Assembly: GCF_009933255.1 (NCBI RefSeq)
Contig: NZ_MAEI01000054.1
Coordinates: 372,001-436,000, forward strand
From: Enterococcus diestrammenae
Lineage (GTDB): Bacteria; Bacillota; Bacilli; Lactobacillales; Enterococcaceae
Length of the DNA stretch: 64,000 nt
Reading direction: 5' to 3'
Shown: in pieces, positions 1 through 8,685 of the stretch
Position numbering within the stretch: the first letter of the stretch is position 1
How the letters are laid out: every line of letters begins with the position of its first letter
Program-made: the position numbers and the translations under genes
Notes under the pieces: model-generated
The model's input: the letters and a program-made list of their open reading frames with translations, nothing else
The model's database searches: none
Told to the model about the DNA's origin: nothing

Positions 1-1
1 A

Positions 2-385
2 GGAGATGGCATTTTAAAAAATGAGTTGCTTGAGACTATCGCAGAACTGAACGTTGAAAATGAAGTATTCTTACTTGGGCAACGCTCAAATCCTTTTAGT
101 CTGATGGCACAATGTGATTACTTTATCTTACCGTCTCTTTATGAGGGACAGCCAATGGTACTTCTGGAAGCTTTAACGCTCAAAATGAAGATCATTGCGA
201 CAGATATTCCAGCTACCCGTGATGTCTTGAATAATGGCGAGTATGGTGTATATATTGATGGAACTGAGCCTGCTGACATCTTGAAAACTTTACAAGAAAA
301 AGAGTATGAGCATAAGGTTCAAGGTGATTTTGATCCATTTGAGTATAATAGAAAAGCTATTGCAGATTTTTATCGCTTTTTATAG
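2..385 (+). CDS. C-terminal end of a GT4-type glycosyltransferase (partial)
   Basis: This is the 3' end of a gene that begins left of the window; the frame is open from base 2 (reading GDGILKNELLETIAELN) and ends at a TAG. It carries the C-terminal half of a GT-B fold, with the motif PSLYEGQPMVLLEAL that binds the nucleotide sugar in family GT4. The stretch is closely similar to the last ~130 residues of the next gene, so the two are probably tandem paralogues, and this one may also be fused to a CDP-glycerol transferase domain that lies out of view. Its likely role is adding sugar to a wall teichoic acid or related polymer in the cytoplasm. A strong terminator follows. Confidence 0.85.
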   Translation, partial: GDGILKNELLETIAELNVENEVFLLGQRSNPFSLMAQCDYFILPSLYEGQPMVLLEALTLKMKIIATDIPATRDVLNNGEYGVYIDGTEPADILKTLQEKEYEHKVQGDFDPFEYNRKAIADFYRFL

Positions 386-440
386 TCGATAAATAGGAGT
401 CATAGCAGAATTGAAATCACTGATTGTTCTTATAAACAGA

Positions 441-468
441 AGCTGAAGGATTTTCCTTCGGCTTTTCT
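441..468 (+). terminator. Rho-independent terminator
   Basis: A 10-bp stem (AGCTGAAGGA / TCCTTCGGCT, one G-T pair) with a 3-base loop is followed by TTTCTGT. It ends the transcript of the partial glycosyltransferase and separates it from the paralogue downstream. Confidence 0.85.
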
Positions 469-523
469 GTGTTATAACGTATAATATGTTCATGATAAAA
501 AAGAGAGGAGGGTATGCCGCTTT

Positions 524-3500
524 TTGGCATATCAGACGATGGAAATAAAAAGTGTAATGCGAAAGTACTTCCATAAATATACTAGTCGCACTCACAATAT
601 CCGCTATAAATACGCGGAACTATATGATGAGGCGCCCATTCAAGAAAAAACAGTATTGTATGAGAGTCGTGATGGCAACAGTTTTGTCGACTCTCCATAT
701 CGCATTTTTCAAGAACTGGTGACCAATACTGAATTTAAAGATTTTAGACACACGATTGTAATTAATGAAAACAATATAGCTGCCAAGGCTATTATTGAAA
801 AAATAGTCGAGTTGATTCCAAATAAGGTGACGAATCAGATTAGTTACGTTATCCGCAATAGTGATGACTATTTGGAATGTCTAGCATCTTATAAGTATTT
901 AATTAATAACTCAACTTTTCAAAATTTCTTCATTAAAAAAGATGAACAAATATACATCAATACTTGGCATGGTACACCTCTTAAATATATGGGCTTTGAT
1001 ATTCCTGGAAATCCATCTCAATCTCAAAATGTACTCCGTAACTATTTGATGACGGATTACTTGTTAAGTCCTAATGCTCATACTTCAAAAATTTTTACGA
1101 ACGGCTATAAACTAGAGGGTATTTATCAAGGCCAACTAATGGAAAGTGGTTATCCGCGAATTGATAATACGTATCATCCACTAACTAATATGGACGAAAA
1201 GTTATCGTATTTCGGTATTACTTTGGACGGTCGGCCGACAATCTTATATTGCCCAACATGGAGTGGCAGTTCAATTACCTCACCGGCAAATAATATTAAA
1301 CAATTGATTGCTGAATTTGACTATCTTCAACAGGAACTAGGAAAGGACTATCAACTTTTTGTGAAAGTTCACCCATATCTCTATCCATTTGTGAAAGATC
1401 TTGAGGAACTAGCAGGTGTGCTGATCTCCGACTTCTTTGATGTTAATGAATTGTTGTCTGTTGTGGATATTTTAGTTACAGACTATTCATCAATTTTCTT
1501 TGATTTTTTGGTAGAAGAAAAGCCAATCTTCTTTTATTGTCCAGATTATGAACAATACATTGGTGATCGTGGAGTTTATTTACCTTTGGATAGCCTACCA
1601 GGACCACTTTCCACAACGATTATGGTTTTGTGCGAACAACTTAAGGATTATACCAAAAAGCAGGAAAATGGGTATGAAGCTGTTGTTTCTTCTTATCGAC
1701 AGACTTTCTGCCAGTATGATGATGGGCAAGTTGCTAAACGCCTGATTAATCAGATCTTCTTAGGAGTAGATGAAGAATTAAAGGTTGTTCCAACAGAAAA
1801 TGGTAAGGAGCGTCTAGTTTTTTACCCTGGAAGTATGGAAAATAATGGGATTACCTCAAGTTTTATTAATCTGATGCACAATTTAGATTATGAGAAGTAT
1901 GATGTTTCGCTGTTGTTACGAACTACAAGAGATTATGAAGATATCATTTTAACTAATTTAGCACGCCTACCCAAGCAGGTACGGTTACTATTTCGTCCGG
2001 GAAATCCTTTGTTACGTTTTTCTGAAGATTTGGCAGATGATAAGTTCCGCTCGGATCCACAAAATCCGCAACGTTTAAAAGAATTGCCGGAACGGGGATA
2101 TCGTCGAGAAAGTAGACGCGCTTTAGGCAATACAAGTTTCAAAGCGGCGATAGACTTTAGTGGCTATAGTTTTTATTGGGGAATTTATACGGCCTTTGCC
2201 GAGGCTAAAACAAAAATAGTTTATCAGCATAATGATTTGTTTTCCGATTCAAATAAAGTAATTGAGGGACGGAAAGTTCATTATTTGAACTTAAATGCGT
2301 TATTTAGATTATATAATCAGTTTGATTATATCTTAAGTGTTTCAAAGGCTACAATGTCAGTGAATCGAGAATCATTGGCTCAATTTGTTAACAATCCTGA
2401 TAAATTTCAATACTGTATTAACACTATTGATCCAACTCGAATTTTGACTTTGGCTGGAAAACTTGAAGCTGATGATAGTATTGACGAGACAACAACTCCT
2501 ACAGTTGACTTTAAGCTACACAAAGAAGCCGGTGTGGGGAATGTTATAGAGTCTAGAGTTCCAGTGTATCAAGATTTATCATGTATTGAAAAGAAACAAG
2601 AAACTATTTATTCCTTCATACCTGGTGAAAGAATTGAAACTGCGGCTCGAGCAGAGGTAGCTGGCCGATGCTATGTAAAAACCTTAAAAGAGCATATTTT
2701 GATTGGTTGGATTGAAGAGCAATTTATAGTACCAGGATTAGACCCTGTATTGGAGAAAACTCCTCATGAGAGTTTATACCGTATGATTTATCCCGGAAAC
2801 CATTTGATCTGGAAAGAACCAAAAGATACCGTGAAGGAAAATGTAGAAGTGACTGATGCTCGATCCACGCGAGGAATTTATTTTCACTCAAAATGGTTAG
2901 TACGAACCATGCGTTCTGCTTATGTGGATGTTTGGGTTCGAGGTGAGCTTTTAGGATGGGTGGATATTGCAGCCGCGAAGGATGTTTACTCTCATGCAAC
3001 GACAGCAGTACGCTCTTACTATAAAGCAATGTCATACAAAGTGAATCATTCACTTTCTTTCAAAATCAAAGAAAATACCTTGATGCGTTTTACAGAAGAT
3101 TTTTATGGAAGAGTGAGTCTGAATGAAGGAGATATAGTCTGGGCACGTCCGATTGGTCTTTTTGATAATCGTCCCCAAGTAGTGGACCTTAAGCAACTAA
3201 ATAAAAGTGTCCTTCATGTAGTGACTAAAGCTATTACCGCAAAAGGGGCTAGCTACCAATTGGAAAAAGATGGACGAACGATTGGTTGGATTTCTGTTGA
3301 TAAAGTAATCCAGATTGATGCTTCAAAAGATGTGCTATTAGCAACTACAGATATTGATGTAGTGTTGAAGCTTAAGGAAAATAATGTACTGTATCAATCA
3401 TTAACTTTGGAAAATCCGGTGAATATGTCAATCGATTATCATATAGGTTATCCAGCAACCCAGATGTATGAAACAATTGAAGGGATGATTTATCGGATTG

Positions 3501-4111
3501 ATTTAGATACAAATCGGTATGCATATGCCCCTGAGAGTGCAGTAACAATTATCAAAAACAATATGCTAACAGATATCAACGGAGATACCATTCTACCAAT
3601 CAATCCAGCTTATCAAAATTTTGTCAATATTGGCCGGTTATCACCGGAGAAAAACCAAGCAAATCTGATTTTAGCCTTTAAAACATTTGTGCAAGAACAA
3701 CCTGATGCTAGATTGTATATTATGGGTGATGGTGTTCTTAAAGATGAATTACTAGATTTGATAATGACCTCTGGCTTACAGGAGAAAGTTTTCTTGTTGG
3801 GTCAAAAACCAAATCCATTTGAAATCTTGGTTCAGTGTGACTGCTTTATCTTACCTTCCTTATATGAAGGGCAGCCAATGGTTTTACTTGAGGCCATGAC
3901 TCTAGGAATGACGATTATTGCCTCCGATATTCCAGCTAACCGGGATGTTTTGAAAGATGGTACGCGAGGGATTTTGATTGAGGGGACGACGAGTGAAGCG
4001 ATAGCTGATACGCTTCTTGCAGGGGATTATCTAAATCGTCACTTTGATACGTTTGATGCTTATGAATACAATCGTCAGGCGGTGGCTAGTTTCTATCACT
4101 TTATCGAATAA
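524..4111 (+). CDS. CDP-glycerol glycerophosphotransferase / glycosyltransferase fusion with internal GW-like repeats
   Basis: A 1195-residue cytoplasmic enzyme of teichoic acid assembly. Residues ~60-420 form a TagF/TagB-type glycerophosphotransferase domain (motifs WHGTPLKYMG near 149, KVHPY near 281, TDYSSIFFDF near 318). A GT-B glycosyltransferase follows: N-terminal part ~440-690 and C-terminal part ~1030-1195 with GRLSPEKN and YEGQPMVLLEA. Between the two halves lie ~300 residues with three clear GW-like units (LIGWIEEQ, LLGWVDIA, TIGWISVD), which resemble the SH3-type GW modules of wall-binding proteins. The start is uncertain: GAGAGGAGGG (504-512) fits TTG 524, while ATG 539 is in frame but far away, and an out-of-frame ATG at 514 sits right behind the Shine-Dalgarno. 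Terminators on both sides suggest a single-gene transcript. Confidence 0.85.
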   Translation: MAYQTMEIKSVMRKYFHKYTSRTHNIRYKYAELYDEAPIQEKTVLYESRDGNSFVDSPYRIFQELVTNTEFKDFRHTIVINENNIAAKAIIEKIVELIPNKVTNQISYVIRNSDDYLECLASYKYLINNSTFQNFFIKKDEQIYINTWHGTPLKYMGFDIPGNPSQSQNVLRNYLMTDYLLSPNAHTSKIFTNGYKLEGIYQGQLMESGYPRIDNTYHPLTNMDEKLSYFGITLDGRPTILYCPTWSGSSITSPANNIKQLIAEFDYLQQELGKDYQLFVKVHPYLYPFVKDLEELAGVLISDFFDVNELLSVVDILVTDYSSIFFDFLVEEKPIFFYCPDYEQYIGDRGVYLPLDSLPGPLSTTIMVLCEQLKDYTKKQENGYEAVVSSYRQTFCQYDDGQVAKRLINQIFLGVDEELKVVPTENGKERLVFYPGSMENNGITSSFINLMHNLDYEKYDVSLLLRTTRDYEDIILTNLARLPKQVRLLFRPGNPLLRFSEDLADDKFRSDPQNPQRLKELPERGYRRESRRALGNTSFKAAIDFSGYSFYWGIYTAFAEAKTKIVYQHNDLFSDSNKVIEGRKVHYLNLNALFRLYNQFDYILSVSKATMSVNRESLAQFVNNPDKFQYCINTIDPTRILTLAGKLEADDSIDETTTPTVDFKLHKEAGVGNVIESRVPVYQDLSCIEKKQETIYSFIPGERIETAARAEVAGRCYVKTLKEHILIGWIEEQFIVPGLDPVLEKTPHESLYRMIYPGNHLIWKEPKDTVKENVEVTDARSTRGIYFHSKWLVRTMRSAYVDVWVRGELLGWVDIAAAKDVYSHATTAVRSYYKAMSYKVNHSLSFKIKENTLMRFTEDFYGRVSLNEGDIVWARPIGLFDNRPQVVDLKQLNKSVLHVVTKAITAKGASYQLEKDGRTIGWISVDKVIQIDASKDVLLATTDIDVVLKLKENNVLYQSLTLENPVNMSIDYHIGYPATQMYETIEGMIYRIDLDTNRYAYAPESAVTIIKNNMLTDINGDTILPINPAYQNFVNIGRLSPEKNQANLILAFKTFVQEQPDARLYIMGDGVLKDELLDLIMTSGLQEKVFLLGQKPNPFEILVQCDCFILPSLYEGQPMVLLEAMTLGMTIIASDIPANRDVLKDGTRGILIEGTTSEAIADTLLAGDYLNRHFDTFDAYEYNRQAVASFYHFIE

Positions 4112-4130
4112 CTGTCTTGCCTAAAAATTG

Positions 4131-4167
4131 CTCTGTCGGAACTCAGATTTCGACAGGGCTTTTTTTG
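4131..4167 (+). terminator. Rho-independent terminator
   Basis: Stem CTCTGTCG / CGACAGGG (8 bp, one G-T pair) is followed by CTTTTTTT. It closes the 1195-residue fusion gene. Confidence 0.85.
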
Positions 4168-4177
4168 TGGGAATGAA

Positions 4178-4205
4178 TTGAAACTTACCCAAAGAATGGT
4201 AGACT
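4178..4205 (+). promoter_or_regulatory. Putative sigma-A promoter
   Basis: TTGAAA (4178-4183) and TAGACT (4200-4205) are 16 bp apart, just after the terminator and about 40 bp before the next start codon. Position and fit are reasonable but the -10 is imperfect. Confidence 0.4.
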
Positions 4206-4246
4206 ATATCTATTAAAAAATATTTTAGAATAGGACGGAAAGACAG

Positions 4247-6544
4247 ATGTCGCTTCTATCAAAAATAAAAAATAATCTAATGACGCCCCACGAACTCCGC
4301 TATCTCCACTTTCGTAAGCAACCTATCCAAAAAAAAGCAATCCTTTTGGAAGGTGCTCATGGTCGGGGGATTGAAGGACATATCTATGCTTTAGCCACTG
4401 AGTTGGTGGCACGTTATCCTGAGTATCAGGTGCGGATTGCCGTGCAAAAGACGGCTCAAGTACCGACTGAGCTACAGGATTACTGCGTGGAACATCTGAG
4501 TAGCGAGTACCTTAAGTGTTTGGCAACTTCGGAAATTTTGATCAATGATACTTCTTTTTGGGCCTTTTTTCATAAACGTCCAGAACAGAAGTACTACCTT
4601 TTTTGGCATGGCACGCCACTGAAATGTCTAGGGAAAGCTACCCAAGTCCAATGGTATGGCAATGTCCAGCGAAACCTCGCAGCTGCGGATCTGGTCTTAG
4701 TCAATAATGAGTTCACAAAAGACAAACTAGCCGTGGACTTTGGCATCGCTGAGATTGTGGACAATGCCTTTGTAGTGGCGCCTTCACCTAGAAATGCCGT
4801 CTTGTTCGATCAATCGAAAGTGGTGCCGGGGCGTTATGTGTATATGCCTACTTGGCGGGATGACCGGCAAGATGTGACGGAAATCCGCAATCATTTGTCA
4901 GAGCTGGATCGGGAGTTGACTGATGGGGAAGAGCTTTACGTGAAGCTCCATCCTTACGAAGCGGCTCAACTTGATATTGCAAGTCTTGGTTTGCAAAAGG
5001 TCAAAGCTTTCCCGGCAGAGCAAGAAGTCTATCAATTTCTGGCGACGACGGAAAAGTTGATTACGGATTATTCCTCGATCATGTTTGATTTTGCGGTAAC
5101 GGGTCGCGAGATTGTCTTATTTACTTATGATCAAACAGAGTACGAAGCCACCCGAGGACTGTATTTTCCATTAGCTGAGGTTCCTTTCCCACAAGTTGCC
5201 ACCGTTTCAGCGTTAGTCCATCACCTTCACCAATCGGGGACAACCGATTGGAGTGAGTTGAACCAGCATTTCAATCCCTACGACTTTGCCAATGGGACGC
5301 AAGTTGTTTTGCAGTACCTTTTGCAGGGGGAAAAGTCTGAAAATCTTATTCATGAATATCCCCAATGGAATGGCAAAGACAATGTCTTGATTTATGCGTA
5401 TAAATTTGACAATAACGGTATTACGAACTCTTTGTTAAACTTGTTAAGTGCTGTGGATCTGAGTAAGCGCAACTATATCTTGACCTGGCCAGATGGTCTG
5501 ATCGAAGCTAGTCGTGAAGCAGTTATCCGTCAGCTACCAGCCGGGGTGCATACTTTTATCGAAGCAGGCAAGACGCAGGCGACTGTGGGGGAGATGCTAC
5601 AAACATTTGCTTACATGGCAGAGCTCCCGTCTGGCAAAGAAAAGATGGCCGCGATGTATCGTCGGGATTTTCAGCGGATTTATCCGAATCTCAAGGTGAC
5701 GGATTTTGTTCATTACCCTGGCTATGATCGCTCCTATGCGGTATGGACTTGGGCGCTACAACCTCTGGGAATCCAGACGATGATCGTGGTGCATACAGAT
5801 ATGGAGCAAGAATTTCAGGTGAACCGTAGCTTGAAACAAAAGGTCATCTTTGACGCGTATCGCGAAGCTAATCATGTGGTCTGTGTATCCCAGATCATCG
5901 GTGAGAAGATCAAGAAACTAGTACCAGAAGCTTCCGTGACGGTGATGAATGTCTTATTGAATCCTGAAAGAGTGCGCCTTTTAGCTCAAGAACCACTCCC
6001 AGAGGAAATCCCGCAACGCTTGTTAAATGACTTTGGCGATGATCGTGTCCGAGTATTTATCAATATCGGACGCTTCTCGAAGCAAAAGGGACTAGACCGT
6101 TTAGTCACCGCCTTTGAGCAGCTAGCAGATACTACTACACGTTTGGTGATTATCGGTAGTTATGGACCTGAAGAGGCAGCCATCAAGGACCAAATCGCTA
6201 ACAGCAAGCGCAAAGACGATATCTATCTTTTTTCACAACTTGCTGCGCCTTACAATTTGGTGGCGGCGGCGGATTGTTTCGTCTTCAGCAGTCGTTACGA
6301 AGGGTTTGGCATGGTGGTCTTCGAGTCCCTCGCTCTAGGTACGCCTGTGGTGATGACAGCTGTCCCTGAGACAGTCGAAGCCCTCGATGGACAACCTTGT
6401 ACCCTGATTGTGGAAAACAGTACAGAGGGGATTTTAGAGGGGATGCAAGCGTTCCTTAAGGGAGAAGTTCCTAAAGCGGGGGATGATTTTGTGGAAAAAG
6501 CAGAAAAATCCCTTAATATTTGGGAAAATTTATTGAAAAAATGA
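4247..6544 (+). CDS. CDP-glycerol glycerophosphotransferase / GT4 glycosyltransferase fusion
   Basis: A 765-residue paralogue of the preceding protein without the GW-like insert. The N-terminal half is a glycerophosphotransferase domain (FWHGTPLKCLG near 118, KLHPYE near 232, TDYSSIMFDF near 272). The C-terminal half is a GT-B transferase (GRFSKQKGLD near 607, SSRYEGFGMVVFESLALG near 682). The family moves glycerol-phosphate from CDP-glycerol to a growing teichoic acid at the inner face of the membrane; the fused domain presumably adds a sugar, so the protein could make a glycosylated polymer. Acceptor and sugar cannot be read from sequence. GC content is higher than that of the flanking paralogue and the epimerase, so the copies may have different histories. 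Confidence 0.87.
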   Translation: MSLLSKIKNNLMTPHELRYLHFRKQPIQKKAILLEGAHGRGIEGHIYALATELVARYPEYQVRIAVQKTAQVPTELQDYCVEHLSSEYLKCLATSEILINDTSFWAFFHKRPEQKYYLFWHGTPLKCLGKATQVQWYGNVQRNLAAADLVLVNNEFTKDKLAVDFGIAEIVDNAFVVAPSPRNAVLFDQSKVVPGRYVYMPTWRDDRQDVTEIRNHLSELDRELTDGEELYVKLHPYEAAQLDIASLGLQKVKAFPAEQEVYQFLATTEKLITDYSSIMFDFAVTGREIVLFTYDQTEYEATRGLYFPLAEVPFPQVATVSALVHHLHQSGTTDWSELNQHFNPYDFANGTQVVLQYLLQGEKSENLIHEYPQWNGKDNVLIYAYKFDNNGITNSLLNLLSAVDLSKRNYILTWPDGLIEASREAVIRQLPAGVHTFIEAGKTQATVGEMLQTFAYMAELPSGKEKMAAMYRRDFQRIYPNLKVTDFVHYPGYDRSYAVWTWALQPLGIQTMIVVHTDMEQEFQVNRSLKQKVIFDAYREANHVVCVSQIIGEKIKKLVPEASVTVMNVLLNPERVRLLAQEPLPEEIPQRLLNDFGDDRVRVFINIGRFSKQKGLDRLVTAFEQLADTTTRLVIIGSYGPEEAAIKDQIANSKRKDDIYLFSQLAAPYNLVAAADCFVFSSRYEGFGMVVFESLALGTPVVMTAVPETVEALDGQPCTLIVENSTEGILEGMQAFLKGEVPKAGDDFVEKAEKSLNIWENLLKK

Positions 6545-6622
6545 CTTAAAAATGATAGTTGAGATTCTCTTGATTTTCAGGGATAATAGCAGTGTTGTAG
6601 TATTTTGAGTGGAGGAAGAAAA

Positions 6623-7579
6623 ATGTATAATTATTTAGTAACTGGTGGGGCTGGTTTTATAGGATCAACCTTAGTAAATCGTATTTCAAAGGATAATAAC
6701 GTAGTGATTGTGGATGATCTCTCAATGGGAGATATCACAAAAATCAAAGATATCAACAAAACAAATGTAGATTTTATTGAAGGTAGTGTAACTGATGAGC
6801 AACTTATGACTAAAATTTTTAATGAAAATCAATTTGACTATATTTTTCATCTTGCAGCGGTAGCGAGCGTTGCGGATTCTGTTGTTCGTCCTGTTGAAAC
6901 ACATGAAGTGAATTTTGAGAGCGTCTTGTTACTGTTAGAACTATGTCGTAAGAATCAAAAAAATCTGAAACGATTGGTCTTTTCTTCTTCTGCTGCTGTG
7001 TATGGGGATGAGCCTACATTGCCAAAATTGGAAACGTCAACTATTAAACCTTTAACTCCTTATGCTGTTGATAAGTTTGCAGCTGAAAGGTATGTGCTTA
7101 ACTATAATAGTTTATATAATTTGCCAACTAGTGCTGTTCGCTTTTTCAATGTTTATGGACCAAATCAGAATCCAAATTCACCTTATTCTGGAGTCCTATC
7201 TATTTTAACGGATCGTTATGAAACTCTTTTGAATGGGGAAGAATCTTCTTTTACGATTTTTGGAGATGGTGAACAGAGAAGAGATTTTGTTTATATTGAT
7301 GATGTAGTCGATGCACTGCTATTGGTAGCTGATTCCGTAGATAGTCTAGGTAATGTTTATAATGTGGGGACAGGGAATGCAACCTCATTAAATGATATAG
7401 TTAGTGTATATCGTAACTATCTTAATAAATCAATTAGTGTCAATTATGAAGAAAAACGTGATGGGGATATTCAAGATTCGTATTCAGACATAAGTAATTT
7501 AAATCGTTTAGGCTTTTTTCCGAAATATTCTGTTACTAGAGGAATCGAAGCGTATTTAGAATACGCTTTGAAAAATTAG
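6623..7579 (+). CDS. NAD-dependent sugar-nucleotide epimerase/dehydratase
   Basis: An extended short-chain dehydrogenase of 318 residues. Visible are the NAD-binding motif GGAGFIGS (residues 8-15), the SSSAAVYG catalytic serine region near 121 and the YAVDK catalytic Tyr/Lys near 147. It belongs with UDP-glucose/UDP-GlcNAc 4-epimerases, which make UDP-Gal or UDP-GalNAc; exact substrate is not decidable here. The ATG at 6623 is chosen because GTGGAGGAAG lies 4-8 bases upstream; an in-frame TTG at 6605 lacks a ribosome site. It opens a run of same-strand glycosylation genes and likely supplies their activated sugar. Confidence 0.85.
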   Translation: MYNYLVTGGAGFIGSTLVNRISKDNNVVIVDDLSMGDITKIKDINKTNVDFIEGSVTDEQLMTKIFNENQFDYIFHLAAVASVADSVVRPVETHEVNFESVLLLLELCRKNQKNLKRLVFSSSAAVYGDEPTLPKLETSTIKPLTPYAVDKFAAERYVLNYNSLYNLPTSAVRFFNVYGPNQNPNSPYSGVLSILTDRYETLLNGEESSFTIFGDGEQRRDFVYIDDVVDALLLVADSVDSLGNVYNVGTGNATSLNDIVSVYRNYLNKSISVNYEEKRDGDIQDSYSDISNLNRLGFFPKYSVTRGIEAYLEYALKN

Positions 7580-7681
7580 TTTTAGCGTAAAGAGCTAAGA
7601 CAATAAGTCATAATTGTTTGAGGAATAGAATTGTTGAACTTTCAAGTGCTATGTATTCTTAATTTTTAGGAGGTAAAATTA

Positions 7682-8647
7682 TTGAAATCTATATTGATTT
7701 CTGTACCAGCGTATAATGAAGAACCAAATATATATCCACTTTATAAATCATTGTTGAAGGTCATTGATCCATTAAAGGAAAAATATCGGTTTGAAATCTT
7801 ATTCATTAATGATGGGAGTTCGGATAATACTGTTGACACAGTGAAGCAACTAATTAATGAAACAGATATTGTTTCATTAATTGATCTATCTCGAAACTAC
7901 GGGAAGGAAATTGCTATGGCTGCTGGATTTGATTATTCAGATCATGATGCAGTGATTACAATCGACGCAGATTTACAACACCCTCCGACATTAATCCCGG
8001 AGATGATTAATTTATGGGAACTGGGGTATGAGGATGTATATGCTAAAAGAAAAAAACGACATGGAGAATCGACATTCAAGAAGTTTACTTCGAAATTGTT
8101 TTATAAAGTATTGCAACATGTATCTGATACGCCAGTAAATGCGGATGCAGGAGATTTTCGTTTGTTGGATAAAAAAGTGGTATCTGCATTGCAACTATTG
8201 AGGGAATCTCAACGTTACACCAAAGGACTTTATAATTGGGTAGGTTTTAAAAAAGTAGCTATTGAGTTTGATGCAGCGGAACGATTATTTGGTGAGACCA
8301 AATGGAGTTTCAAATCGTTATTTCGATTGGCTATGGAAGGAATTACCTCGTATACGACAGCCCCGCTAAAGATATCAATGTATTTTGGGTTTGTAGCTTC
8401 ATTGGTAGCTTTTATATATATGATTTATGTATTGATAAAAACTTTGGCTTTCGGTTCAGATACTTCAGGATTTCCAACAATAATAATAGTCATGCTGTTT
8501 CTTGGCGGCTGTCAGTTAATTTCTATTGGTATTCTGGGAGAATATCTTGGACGAATTTTTACAGAAACTAAAAATAGACCGTTATATTTTAAAGAAGAAG
8601 TTATATCAAAGACAGTAAAAAAAGATGATGCCTCATATAAAAATTGA
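7682..8647 (+). CDS. Polyprenyl-phosphate glycosyltransferase, GT2 (CsbB/GtrB-like)
   Basis: A 321-residue GT2 enzyme with the nucleotide-sugar motif NDGSSDNT near residue 41, DADLQHPP near 94 and two C-terminal membrane helices (about 232-252 and 268-290). That layout is typical of CsbB/GtrB/DPM1-type enzymes, which load a sugar onto undecaprenyl phosphate at the inner membrane face. The TTG start is supported by a perfect AGGAGGT 7 bases upstream. It is followed 38 bases later by a YfhO-family gene; in Bacillus, Listeria and Staphylococcus, a CsbB-type GT2, a GtcA flippase and YfhO together glycosylate (lipo)teichoic acid. The sugar is unknown. Confidence 0.88.
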   Translation: MKSILISVPAYNEEPNIYPLYKSLLKVIDPLKEKYRFEILFINDGSSDNTVDTVKQLINETDIVSLIDLSRNYGKEIAMAAGFDYSDHDAVITIDADLQHPPTLIPEMINLWELGYEDVYAKRKKRHGESTFKKFTSKLFYKVLQHVSDTPVNADAGDFRLLDKKVVSALQLLRESQRYTKGLYNWVGFKKVAIEFDAAERLFGETKWSFKSLFRLAMEGITSYTTAPLKISMYFGFVASLVAFIYMIYVLIKTLAFGSDTSGFPTIIIVMLFLGGCQLISIGILGEYLGRIFTETKNRPLYFKEEVISKTVKKDDASYKN

Positions 8648-8685
8648 CATATAGTTAATGAGGCTCAATGGAGGTTATTTGGATA

